A stretch of 53,028 bases of DNA from Phlegmacium glaucopus (lineage: Eukaryota; Basidiomycota; Agaricomycetes; Agaricales; Cortinariaceae), in NCBI GenBank assembly GCA_015039465.1, contig MU130299.1:920855-973882 (forward strand), written 5' to 3'. Below the pieces are notes generated by a model. The model was given only the letters and a program-made list of their open reading frames with translations. It was not told the DNA's origin and made no database searches. Below are positions 45,232 through 53,028 of the stretch, one piece after another. How positions within the stretch are numbered: position 1 is the first letter of the stretch; every line of letters begins with the position of its first letter. A program made the position numbers and the translations under genes.

Positions 45232-46005
45232 ATGGTCGACACTCAACGAAACTCTGAGCCTGCTTTCGAGGTTGCGCCAGTCTTGGATTGGTCTACTACA
45301 CCTCTCGCACAGGAATACAGTGGTTCCTACCTCAAAGTCCTAGACAACTTCTTCACCTCTGAAGAATGTGCAGCCTTGATTGCCCTCGCAGAATCTGATC
45401 AAGAGTGGAAGCAGGCAGCTGTGCATTATGGTTTGGCCGCTCACCAAAACTACGTCAATACAGAGTACAGAAATAGCGAGCGAATACTGCGCTTCGATCA
45501 CGAAGCTGCTGAGAAAATATACCAGCGGTTGCTTCCTTACGTTCAGGAATTTGTAGATATTAAAGCAGGGGATAAATGGGAGGGTATTGTTGGTCGACCA
45601 GGGACTGTATCGGGAACATGGAAGTTGGTTGGGTACGTACATCCTCTTCATCTCTTAAGGAACAGAAGGATCAATAAACATTTTCGTAGTCTTAATGAGC
45701 GCCTTAGCTTCCTGCGTTATGGGCCAGGGCATTACTTCAGAGGCCATTGCGATGGCCAACTCGAGCTCCCCGATGGACGAATGTCCCGCGTGACTGTCCA
45801 AATCTATTTGGGCGAGGAAGAAGTGGAAGGTGGTGCTACACGGATTTCGGGGCGTCGAAGAGCTTTCGTAGATATTGAGCCAGAGAAGGGACGCGTTCTG
45901 ATCTTCCAGCAACGAGGAATTTTCCATAGTGGCGAGGAGGTGACAAAAGGACTCAAATATGCGCTACGCACCGATTTCATGTTCAGACATACCGTGGACT
46001 CGTAA
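45232..46005 (+). CDS. 2-oxoglutarate/Fe(II)-dependent oxygenase (prolyl-4-hydroxylase-like)
   Basis: Exons 45232-45632 and 45690-46005, 238 residues. The 57-bp intron (GTACGT...CGTAG) is a multiple of three, so an unspliced reading also stays open. The iron site is visible as His153-x-Asp155 (FRGHCDGQ) and the distal His213 (FHSGEEV), with basic residues 7-14 further on (Lys220, Lys223, Arg227) suited to bind 2-oxoglutarate. The N-terminal YLKVLDNFFTSEECAALIAL is usual for the P4Hc fold. No signal peptide is seen, so a cytosolic or nuclear site is expected. Substrate unknown. A broken piece of its 3' end recurs at about 48795-48845. Confidence 0.88.
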   Translation: MVDTQRNSEPAFEVAPVLDWSTTPLAQEYSGSYLKVLDNFFTSEECAALIALAESDQEWKQAAVHYGLAAHQNYVNTEYRNSERILRFDHEAAEKIYQRLLPYVQEFVDIKAGDKWEGIVGRPGTVSGTWKLVGYVHPLHLLRNRRINKHFRSLNERLSFLRYGPGHYFRGHCDGQLELPDGRMSRVTVQIYLGEEEVEGGATRISGRRRAFVDIEPEKGRVLIFQQRGIFHSGEEVTKGLKYALRTDFMFRHTVDS

Positions 46006-46283
46006 ATGCACCCCCTCATGTCAGAGGCTTATGGCATTGCACGCGCAGAATCTGTTTCATATCCTACCTCATTGGTTTATCATGCATATGCCAGTGGTTG
46101 ATTCTCTTATTGCTTTCTTTCATGATAAACAACGTTGTAGTTACCAATAGTAGTGTCTTAATAGATCGACAAGTTACGTCGTCTTTAACTGGCATCTCGG
46201 CCGTGAGTATTACATATATCTAATGGAAACGTGACAGAATGAGGAGCACCACTACATGACACTCTTCGAACCCATCTTACAAA

Positions 46284-46610
46284 ATGTCCCAACAGCCAAC
46301 AGCCAACCCCACGCCCCGTGAAGCTCTTCAAAGCTTCCTCCAACGCCTCCTACGCATCACAACCATAGACAACCGCATCTTCTTAGGTGCTTTCGCAGGC
46401 ACAGATAAACCTCTCAACATAATCCTCATAAACGCTGAGGAACACCGTATCTCTCAAGTTCCAGGGCAAAGGGTGAAGTTCAATGAGAATGGGAGATATG
46501 TCGGGCAAGTTTTGTTGCCGTGGAAGATGATCGCAAAGGTCGAAGTCTACGAGAGGGACAATACGACGGAGAAGGAGAGGCGGGATAGAGGCGATAATAT
46601 CTACTTGTAG
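46284..46610 (+). CDS. LSM-domain protein, NAA38/LSMD1-like NatC auxiliary subunit
   Basis: A single exon of 108 residues. An Sm-like fold spans about residues 15-90: LRITTIDNRIFLGAFAGTD (Sm1, with the variable loop) and GRYVGQVLLPWKMIAKVEV (Sm2). The form with GAFAGTDKPLNIIL and a terminal YxGxxLLPWKxI is that of NAA38/LSMD1 rather than spliceosomal LSm proteins. It is the small auxiliary subunit of the NatC N-terminal acetyltransferase (family knowledge). Its 3' third is duplicated, inverted and broken at 51.3 kb. Confidence 0.85.
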   Translation: MSQQPTANPTPREALQSFLQRLLRITTIDNRIFLGAFAGTDKPLNIILINAEEHRISQVPGQRVKFNENGRYVGQVLLPWKMIAKVEVYERDNTTEKERRDRGDNIYL

Positions 46611-47230
46611 GCAGGGTGAGCTTTGAGATAGAGGTTCACTTTTCTTCGTGGTATATGGGGCTGATTCTGAGATTCTTGGCCTATGAAGCTTCAGACGTTC
46701 AACGTTCAACACGTATGACAAGCATTCCAAAGATTTATTAAATATACCCTTCACCGTCCTGAACTTTGACTCTCGGTAACATGCGGCGAGGAAACCTTGG
46801 CTCCAATCTTCACTCAATAATCAAAACAAAGCCTTCGACATTACTGACGTGGAGGCTCCAAGTCTGTGGTTGCGTCAAACATGAATCATCGTTTCACGTA
46901 CGCCTATGCGATGCATACAAAAGATGCTCGTCGATTTCTACAAGAATCTACTTTATACGTGAAATCACTGCAGAACTCCCGTCCGACCTGTCGATTTAAT
47001 TTCCCATTCGCAACCATGGGAGGCGCTATTGTGACCTTAGATGCTCAGCAATCTAGATGTTCTTCCTACGAAATTCAAAGCTCTCACCTTCTTAGGAAGA
47101 AATTGTTGGAGCTATTGAAGATTGGCGGCTATGCCGGGGTAGGTTGGGTTGGACTTGCATTCATTAGTTGACAACGACATTCATGACATGTACATGGGTT
47201 TGATCATTCACAGTTATGCTATTAATTATA
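46611..47230 (+). repeat. Inverted duplication, copy 1 (mate at 50490-51402)
   Basis: Sequence downstream of NAA38 that recurs in reverse orientation at 50.5-51.3 kb. Shared blocks include CAAGTCTGTGGTTGCGTCAA, GTTCTTCCTACGAAATTCAA and GGGTTTGATCATTCACAGT. Similarity is patchy with many indels. A frame in the matched part (FPFATMGGAIVTLDA here, FPIAIMGGAIGTLDV in the mate) may be the relic of a gene, but no family is recognised. Confidence 0.75.
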
Positions 47231-47343
47231 TTGACGACCCGGATCCAAGAATCAGCCGCGAAATAATGCTTGCCGCAACTATGTTCTATGCACCGCTTGG
47301 AGACAGTGTTCAGATGCGGCTGGTGATATATTCCCAAGGATGA

Positions 47344-47419
47344 TCATCAGTCTATGAGATGTCCAGCTGGCAATATCTATTTCATCAGTCTATGAGATGT
47401 CCAGCTGGCAATATCTATT
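47344..47419. repeat. Two perfect tandem copies of a 38-bp unit
   Basis: The unit begins TCATCAGTCTATGAGATGTC and occurs twice without change (47344-47381 and 47382-47419). Non-coding. The perfect identity indicates recent slippage. Confidence 0.9.
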
Positions 47420-48345
47420 GAGAAGGGTCTGAGAGGATATAGACATCTGTCAAACATCTGTACAATATCAGCCCATATCAGGTTGATTATGCACCAACAC
47501 CAAACACCAAATACGTCCACCGGAATTGGGCATGTATAGATCAATAAAAGAACGAGTCCTATAGATAGGACTCGTAACGATCATAGTGATTATCATATTA
47601 TGATAGATTTTCTTTTCTTCATCAACTCACCTTTATTCAATAGATTCTAACACTGGCAAACCTATGCTAGATTTGAACTGTCGCTTTTCGCTTTTTTAAG
47701 GTAAGCCCGGCCTCACTACTAATAGCTTCCATCCTTGAAGTCTGTCGCCAAAAAGAGATGACGATATCGATCAAATTTATGATGGATTTTCTCTTCTTCA
47801 TCAACTTATCTCTATTCAATAGATTCAAACACTACAAACCTATGGTATGTTTGGAATGTCGCTTTTGATGATTAACAGACGATCAACACTACCATCTCCA
47901 CTTTATCAATATTCGGCGGAAGACGAACAATCCTGAACAGATTTTGGAGACGGCAAGATAGGGTTGTCATTGATTGCTGCTTTGAGGTTGGACCGATCTT
48001 TTCCGCTGTAACGTCTTTTGAAAGCATTTTACGGCTCGGTATATGGTAAGGGAGTGTAAAAAAAAAGAAGAAACTAGGCGGGAGAGAAGATGCGCATGCT
48101 GAAGACAATGAAATGAGTATTCAAAGACGAAACCCGAAAGGTCGTATGGCTGTGCTGCTAGGTGTAAAACGCTGCCATCACAAAAGCGGTGGGTCTGCGA
48201 TTAAACGCAACAAATTATTGTATGCGTGTTGATACGAATTGGACCTGACCTTTTGTGTTTCAATCTTTCTGTGTATACGTAGTGCACCATCGTCTTGTAG
48301 GTGTGGGGTGGAAAGGGTAGCAAATAAGAATGGTCTAAGCGTGAT

Positions 48346-48486
48346 TCAACAGTGAGATTCCGAGTTGTTGTCAGTATTGAGAACTTCTGTCTTTACAACC
48401 TGAGCCCCACCGAACGGGTTGGCTTCTGAATAGCCCTCGGATCTCGGACTTTGCACTTGCCTGTTGAACCAGGGTCTGTCCGCCAT
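48346..48486 (-). CDS. Possible 46-residue small protein
   Basis: Opens with ATG and reads MADRPWFNRQVQSPRSEG, then ANPFGGAQVVKTEVLN, and ends NSESHC. The composition looks coding and the length is below usual thresholds, but there is no homologue that I recognise and no splice context. It may be an exon of a larger gene or chance. Confidence 0.22.
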   Translation of the reverse strand: MADRPWFNRQVQSPRSEGYSEANPFGGAQVVKTEVLNTDNNSESHC

Positions 48487-48794
48487 GTTTCATTTCATCA
48501 AATATCTCGAAATTAAGAGGCGTCATCTACAGAGTGCTAGCAGTTCAGTTAGAACTTAGAGTGCTTCCAGTCGATTGAAGGAACACGAACTTCGACACCC
48601 CTCAGCCCACAACTGTATGTCCCTGGATCAGCTTTATACAACTTATACAAGTCATGGCGATACAAGGGAAGGGATATGCGCATGAGTTAATGTATGTATC
48701 ATAACTTCAAATAAGATATCTATTCCACACTTGGTCTGACAGAACTCGGATCTGCCGTGCTGAACACAATGGCGCACTCAAACAAGTGAATAGA

Positions 48795-48845
48795 TAGCGG
48801 TGCGAACCAATTTCATGTTCATGTTCAGACTACCGTAGACTCGTA
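48795..48845 (+). pseudogene. Fragment of the 2OG oxygenase gene 3' end
   Basis: About 50 bp matching the last codons of the gene at 45232-46005: GTGCGAACCAATTTCATGTT here against CTACGCACCGATTTCATGTT there, followed by ACCGTAGACTCGTAA against ACCGTGGACTCGTAA. It has a 6-bp duplication (CATGTT) and an in-frame TAG. A detached, non-functional piece. Confidence 0.65.
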
Positions 48846-49159
48846 ATTGCAGGATTGTTCATCATCCCGCCGGGTATTGATGAGGTGGACATGGTAGTGT
48901 TGATCAGCGTGTTGATCATCAGAAAGGCGACATCCCGAACCTACATGTCTGTCAGTATTTGAATGTATTGAAGGGGGGCGAGCTGTTATCGAAAAGAAAA
49001 GAAAACGAGTCACTAACTCACTTTTCATGTACTAGATCAAATGCAACAATCGTGTCAGCTATATCAACACCATCAGACCTCACGTGCACGTTCCCATAAT
49101 AGACTCTTCAAGTTATATAGAGCAAGGGTCAGAGATGCAATGGATCATTACACGAAATC

Positions 49160-50416
49160 ATGGAGCTAACTCTTCCCATATTTAACTTTATTGGATTGTG
49201 TCTCGAAGGCTTGCTATACGGTAAGATATTTTTTCTACCACTTGCACGGCCCCTGCTAAAGAGTGATAATACTAACGTGCCATCCCAGGACTCTATTCCG
49301 GAATATTCGCCATGTATTTACAAGGAGTATCGAGAAAAACCACAGAAAAGAGGACAAATACCCTTTTCTATCCTCTCTGTGCTCTATACATTATATCTGT
49401 TGTTAATGTTGCGGTTGATATCGCATCTTTCGTATATGCGGTTAGTAACAATTCCATCAGTAACGATAACCCTCTTTTTTTACGCTTTTAGTTGTGCAGC
49501 TTCACGGGAATCCCACGGCAATACTCCACGTCTTTTTTGTTCAAGGCACGGTAACTGGTTGCTGCGATTGCCTAGCTCAATCTATCCTAGTATGTATAAC
49601 TAAACCACTATGCATGTCATTTATTTTATTCATGCAAATCTTAAAGATCTACCGCTGCTGGATTGTGTGGGGCTGCAATATTCATGTCGTGATCCTTCCT
49701 TCAATCTTAGCATTTGTATTCTTAGGTCAGTCAACTTATCTTATTTGACTGGCCAATTCCAATTCATTGTCTCTAGCTTTCTGGCTAGCGGCTACTAGCA
49801 GCTCACGGTCCATTCTCTCAGGTCAAGTTGTACAATCTGACTGGGGACATTGGATGACCCTGGCAGGTGTTGCCGTGTCCATGACCGTGAATGCTTTGGT
49901 GACGTTCTTAATTGTGTTCAAGATCTTCAAGGTATACCATGAAGTTAAGTCTGCCACTGATGACAAAATTTTGGGCGGCACTGGCGGGAGCAAAATCCGG
50001 ACTGTCATATTCATAGTAATTGAATCTGGCATGGTATTGTTTTCAATCCAATTGGCTCGGCTCGTGGCTACCATTTTTCTAACGACGGACGCTGGTCTTG
50101 ACTCTTTTTATATCATCATTTCTATCCACCAAATGCTCAATGTGATTACAACATCAGTCACTGCTACTTCTCATCTTACTGATAACATGGGTCTGTCTAG
50201 GGTATAACACCTACAATCATCCTGGTGCGGGCCTCCATGGGATTGTCCTTCCACGATAAGGAATCCATGATAGAATCTTCCATTGGGAGTTTGCACTTTG
50301 CGACCAACAATCCAGATTCAATATCGGGAACGGAAACGGAAGATATCGGTATTGTGAATAGAGACGATGATATTGGCGTGCAACACAGTGAAGATATCGA
50401 GATGGTAGATAGATGA
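49160..50416 (+). CDS. Multi-pass integral membrane protein of an agaric family
   Basis: Six exons predicted: 49160-49220, 49289-49444, 49492-49589, 49647-49725, 49777-50156 and 50201-50416, all in phase, 329 residues. Introns are 44-68 bp; the last one (50157-50200) has a clear TTACTGATAAC branch region. The protein shows about seven hydrophobic segments, the block ILIYRCWIVWGCNI at the exon 3/4 junction, and a polar acidic tail with repeated Asp/Glu. The YRCWIVW block is typical of a large family of uncharacterised seven-helix proteins in mushrooms (from memory); receptor function is only a guess. It lies between the inverted duplications. Confidence 0.72.
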
Positions 50417-50489
50417 TCACATATATTTCAGACGCAGCATGCACCAGACTTGTAGATATGGCGCTGGGAAGGATCAAAGCAACGATAGA

Positions 50490-51402
50490 TAACATCCGAG
50501 TTGTCAATATAATCAATAACATACTGTGAATGATCAAACCCACGTACATCGTCATGAATTCCATTGTCGACGGTTGGTTGTTGAAGATTGATATTACGGA
50601 ACTGCAGGTACATAAGGTGAAATGAAGCCAAGAGAGACTTGTGAAACCATGAGTAATTGGATCAAATAATGAAGGCGAGTTCAACCCAACGTACCCTGGC
50701 ATAGCCGCCAATCTTCAATAGTTTCGGTGAGAACTTTTGAATTTCGTAGGAAGAACATCCAGATTGACGAGATGAACATCTAAGGTCCCAATAGCACCGC
50801 CCATGATTGCGATTGGAAAATTAAATTGACAGAGGTGGATGGAGTTGTAGTGATTCCACGTATAAAGTGGATTCTTGCAGAAGTCAACCAGCTTCCAAAG
50901 CACCTCTTGTATGCACTCGCATAGGCGTACGCGAAACGATGATTTGACGCAACCACAGACTTGGAGCCCCCACATCAGTAACTGGGAGGGCAGATATGAA
51001 ATATCCACGGACAGAGGTTCGAAATAGTATCGGCGTCTGCCTCAAGTCACTGAGAGATAATATCGAAGGGTCACGGTTTTGTTTTGGTTATTGAGTGAAG
51101 ATTGGAGCCAACGTTTCCTCGCCGCATGTTACCAAGAGTCAAAGTTCAAGACGGTGAAGGGGTATTTTTAATAAATATTTTGTAATGCTTGTCATACGTG
51201 TTGAACGTTGAACACTTGAAACTTCATAGGCCAAGAATATCAGAATCAGCCACATACACACGAAGAAAGGAGACAGACCTCTATCTCAAGCTCACCCTAC
51301 AAATAGATATTATCGCCTTTATCTCGCCACTCCTTCTACGTCGCATCGTTCCTCTCGTAGGCTTCGACCTTTATGTTCCACGGCAACAACAGTGCCCGAC
51401 AT
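50490..51402 (-). repeat. Inverted duplication, copy 2 (mate at 46508-47230)
   Basis: Reverse-complement relative of the NAA38 3' flank, extended at its right end by a truncated piece of NAA38. It ends at position 51402, where the second MDP1-CYSTM copy begins. Divergence from copy 1 is much higher than between the two MDP1-CYSTM copies, so the two duplications look different in age. Confidence 0.75.
51290..51402 (-). pseudogene. NAA38/LSMD1 3' fragment, frameshifted
   Basis: On the minus strand GTTGTTGCCGTGGAACATAA, then AGGTCGAAGCCTACGAGAGG and GGCGATAATATCTATTTGTA match the last ~100 bp of the gene at 46284-46610. A short deletion in the Trp-Lys-Met-Ile-Ala-Lys stretch breaks the frame, and everything upstream of the GRYVG region is absent. 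Confidence 0.8.
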
Positions 51403-51464
51403 TGTTGGCAAGACGAAGAACGCCTAGTGCTGAATAGTGATTATCAAAAGTCGCGAATGATAAA

Positions 51465-51963
51465 TCAGAAGCAGCATAAACACGGCCAGCAGCAGATCCA
51501 ACAACAAGCCGCAAGATTGTATTCGTTCCAACGAGGAATAAAAAACAATAATTCATCAGTAAAGAGCGATCTAGGGTCAGGAAACACAAACTCTCACCAG
51601 GCACAAGGCAAACATGAGCTTGCCTTTCTTCTTTCTTTGCTTGGTCGTGATTGAGGTTGAACATAAACCATCTGTGGCCCGTTTTGGTATTGCTGCTGCG
51701 GATAAGCCTCAGGCATCTGATAGGATTGTGGTTCAGAGTATAGTGGTGGCTGGGTGTATTGTTGTTGTTGATCTAATTTAGGGGGCGATACGAGCGTGAG
51801 CGAGATTTTAGCAGTTGCGGAGTAGAAAGTGGGCAATAACAGTTAGGAAGAAGGGGTGAGACATGGATTTTGATCAACGAGTTGAGGGAGACTGGTTCTT
51901 ACGTGGATTGTAATAAGCCTGCTCGGGCCTCTCGATGTAAGGATTTTTGGAATATTTGTCCAT
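51465..51963 (-). pseudogene. CYSTM copy 2, last splice acceptor lost
   Basis: Exons equivalent to copy 1 are 51963-51903, 51772-51598 and 51516-51465. The first two are intact with a few substitutions (HQYQ to QQYQ, RKE to RKA). The acceptor of the last intron, CAG in copy 1 (43262-43261), is CAA here (51518-51517), so the exon with the Cys-rich module cannot be joined at the normal site. The unspliced frame ends after SCLPCAW and gives a soluble 80-odd residue peptide without the membrane module. A cryptic acceptor cannot be excluded. Confidence 0.75.
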
Positions 51964-52333
51964 GGTCAAGGTGATGACGGCCGAAAGGAAGGACAAGGAC
52001 CGAAATTCATTTGGTTCATTGAAGAACAATGGATGTTTTGAATTAGTTTCAGAATTGTCGATTAGGAGAAAGCTGAATTCAGCTTTCGCTCACCTCTAGT
52101 TCTCACAATAAACGACGGCCAGTGGAGAGGTGCTATCAGGATTAATTATCCCCTGTTAACGTCAACGTATAATCGGACCTTTGGAAGGTCTCTCCTTATG
52201 GTCAAGGGACGACGATGTTTTATAGCTGGGTTTTGGTGTCATTGCGCAAATGTTGGAGAAACTGACAAATGCTGTGCTCGTACGGCGCTTCCTAAACTCC
52301 AGAATAGGTTTTCCATTTATACAAAGAGAGGTA

Positions 52334-53028
52334 TCAATTCTCTAGCTGACGAAGTCTCCATTTCCTTTGGCTTTCTTCAAATACTTGATGCGTCAAACCG
52401 TCTGGAACCTCTTGAAATGTGACCCCTAGAAATAGATCACAGAGTATGAGGAATGGAGAAAAAAAGTAATTAGATAGTAGCGGACACTCACCAAGGGTTT
52501 CGACTTCAGCATTCCTACGTTCGTCATCAAAAAATAGCTGAAATTTTTGAATTTTCAGCATCTGGGGGCGTTCTCGGGAAGCCAATTACGCATCATACCA
52601 TTTGAGAATAGGGAATTCCCGTGCGTGCGTGCAAAGCTTTGAAGTGTTTTATCTTCGAGCCTTTAGTCAAGGAATTAAATGAAATCGAAGTGATCGAAGA
52701 CTTGGAGCTAGATTCGCACCAGGGTAAATCTCGAGTTCATCAAAAAGGTCAATAGCTGGCCTTGGTGGGGATTCCTCAACGCTAGTGGGAACAAGCAGCA
52801 GTCGAAGGCATTCACGGGCACTTTAAAAACTCGATAATCAATAGCGATGTTGGAAAGGAACTGAGATGCTCGGGAACATACAGGTTTGGAGCATCAGTTC
52901 TTGAACATGCAGCAATTATGATATTCTTATCTTCAATGTCTTTAGAATTTGAATCCACGGGAGGGGAACGAGAGCGCAAGCGCAGATTTTGTAAAATTGT
53001 CGAAACGTCTTCATAAAACGAGATTGTT
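52334..53028 (-). CDS. MDP1 copy 2, 3' part (cut by window edge)
   Basis: Exons equivalent to copy 1: 53028-52882 (partial), 52820-52720, 52660-52599, 52537-52492 and 52425-52334. All splice sites and frames are preserved, so this copy looks functional as far as visible. Coding changes include Gln to Lys in the EDQNIII stretch and a Val to Pro change in the SPVVDSN stretch of exon 4. The catalytic motif I exons would lie right of the window. Confidence 0.88.

Larger units (their letters stand above)
47420..49159. other. Mosaic of short repeated fragments between the inverted duplications
   Basis: No confident gene. Seen: a 24-bp perfect hairpin at 47552-47575 (ACGAGTCCTAT, two-base loop, complement); two direct copies of a ~90-bp segment containing TTCATCAACT and ATTCAATAGATTC (about 47600-47690 and 47780-47870); an inverted ~80-bp pair (about 47870-47945 and 48850-48935, sharing GGTAGTGTTGATC); and a fragment of the 2OG oxygenase 3' end. 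Confidence 0.5.
51401..53028. repeat. Segmental direct duplication, copy 2 (mate 43156-44784)
   Basis: Second copy of the CYSTM/MDP1 block, running off the window edge. The left junction with the inverted NAA38 fragment is at ACAT (51399-51402), a word also present at the corresponding place in both parents. Confidence 0.95.

Noticed and set aside
46766..47343. Overlapping plus-strand frames after NAA38 as real genes
   Set aside because: None stays open across the part conserved with the inverted mate, and no family was recognised; treated as duplicated relic DNA.
47872..48108. Possible small heat-shock protein fragment (RLPPNIDKVEMVVLI) on the minus strand
   Set aside because: The match to the HSP20 C-terminal pattern is short and subjective, and the inverted mate at 48.85 kb is equally broken.

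Overview
The window is nuclear DNA of a basidiomycete fungus, most likely an agaric mushroom (Agaricomycetes). The evidence is dense short spliceosomal introns (about 44-70 bp, GT-AG with a few GC-AG), a NACHT-WD40 receptor typical of agaric genomes, Gypsy LTR elements, an intron-containing tRNA-Leu(CAA) and several gene families usual in mushrooms. Gene models were spliced by eye, so exon ends are predictions.

Layout. 1-4.7 kb: 5' end of a Ty3/Gypsy element (minus strand, pol cut by the window edge) and two solo LTRs in opposite orientation, each with a perfect 5-bp target duplication. 4.7-9.2 kb: one six-exon NLR-like gene (NACHT plus 14 near-identical WD40 repeats). 10.3 kb: tRNA-Leu. 11.1-14.5 kb: eIF3a. 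15.2-16.6 kb: two decayed genes, one recognisable as PIG-P. 17.6-18.5 kb: a low-complexity basic/acidic protein. 20.4-21.8 kb: a P450 pseudogene. 23.7-25.2 kb: an aldo-keto reductase. 27.3-28.5 kb: an SDR with Phe in place of the catalytic Tyr. 28.7-29.8 kb: a PD-(D/E)xK-like gene framed by ~200-bp direct repeats. 30.7-31.4 kb: a cysteine-rich GPI-type surface protein. 31.8-33.7 kb: two non-autonomous TIR elements with 10-11 bp target duplications. 34.0-40.5 kb: MON2 (17 exons). 41.4-42.6 kb: an F-box-like protein.

43-53 kb is a rearranged segment. A MDP1-CYSTM gene pair (43.2-45.1 kb) is directly duplicated at 51.4 kb to the window edge. A 2OG-Fe(II) oxygenase gene and an NAA38/LSMD1-like gene follow the first pair. 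Sequence downstream of NAA38, plus a broken piece of NAA38 itself, recurs in inverted orientation at 50.5-51.4 kb and joins the second MDP1-CYSTM copy at an ACAT microhomology. A multi-pass membrane protein gene lies between the inverted copies. The second CYSTM copy has lost its last splice acceptor.

Housekeeping genes (eIF3a, MON2, NAA38, MDP1) alternate with accessory, fast-evolving or decaying sequence. No operon-like logic is expected. The most informative parts are the NLR, the TIR elements, the repeat-framed nuclease-like gene and the 43-53 kb duplication.
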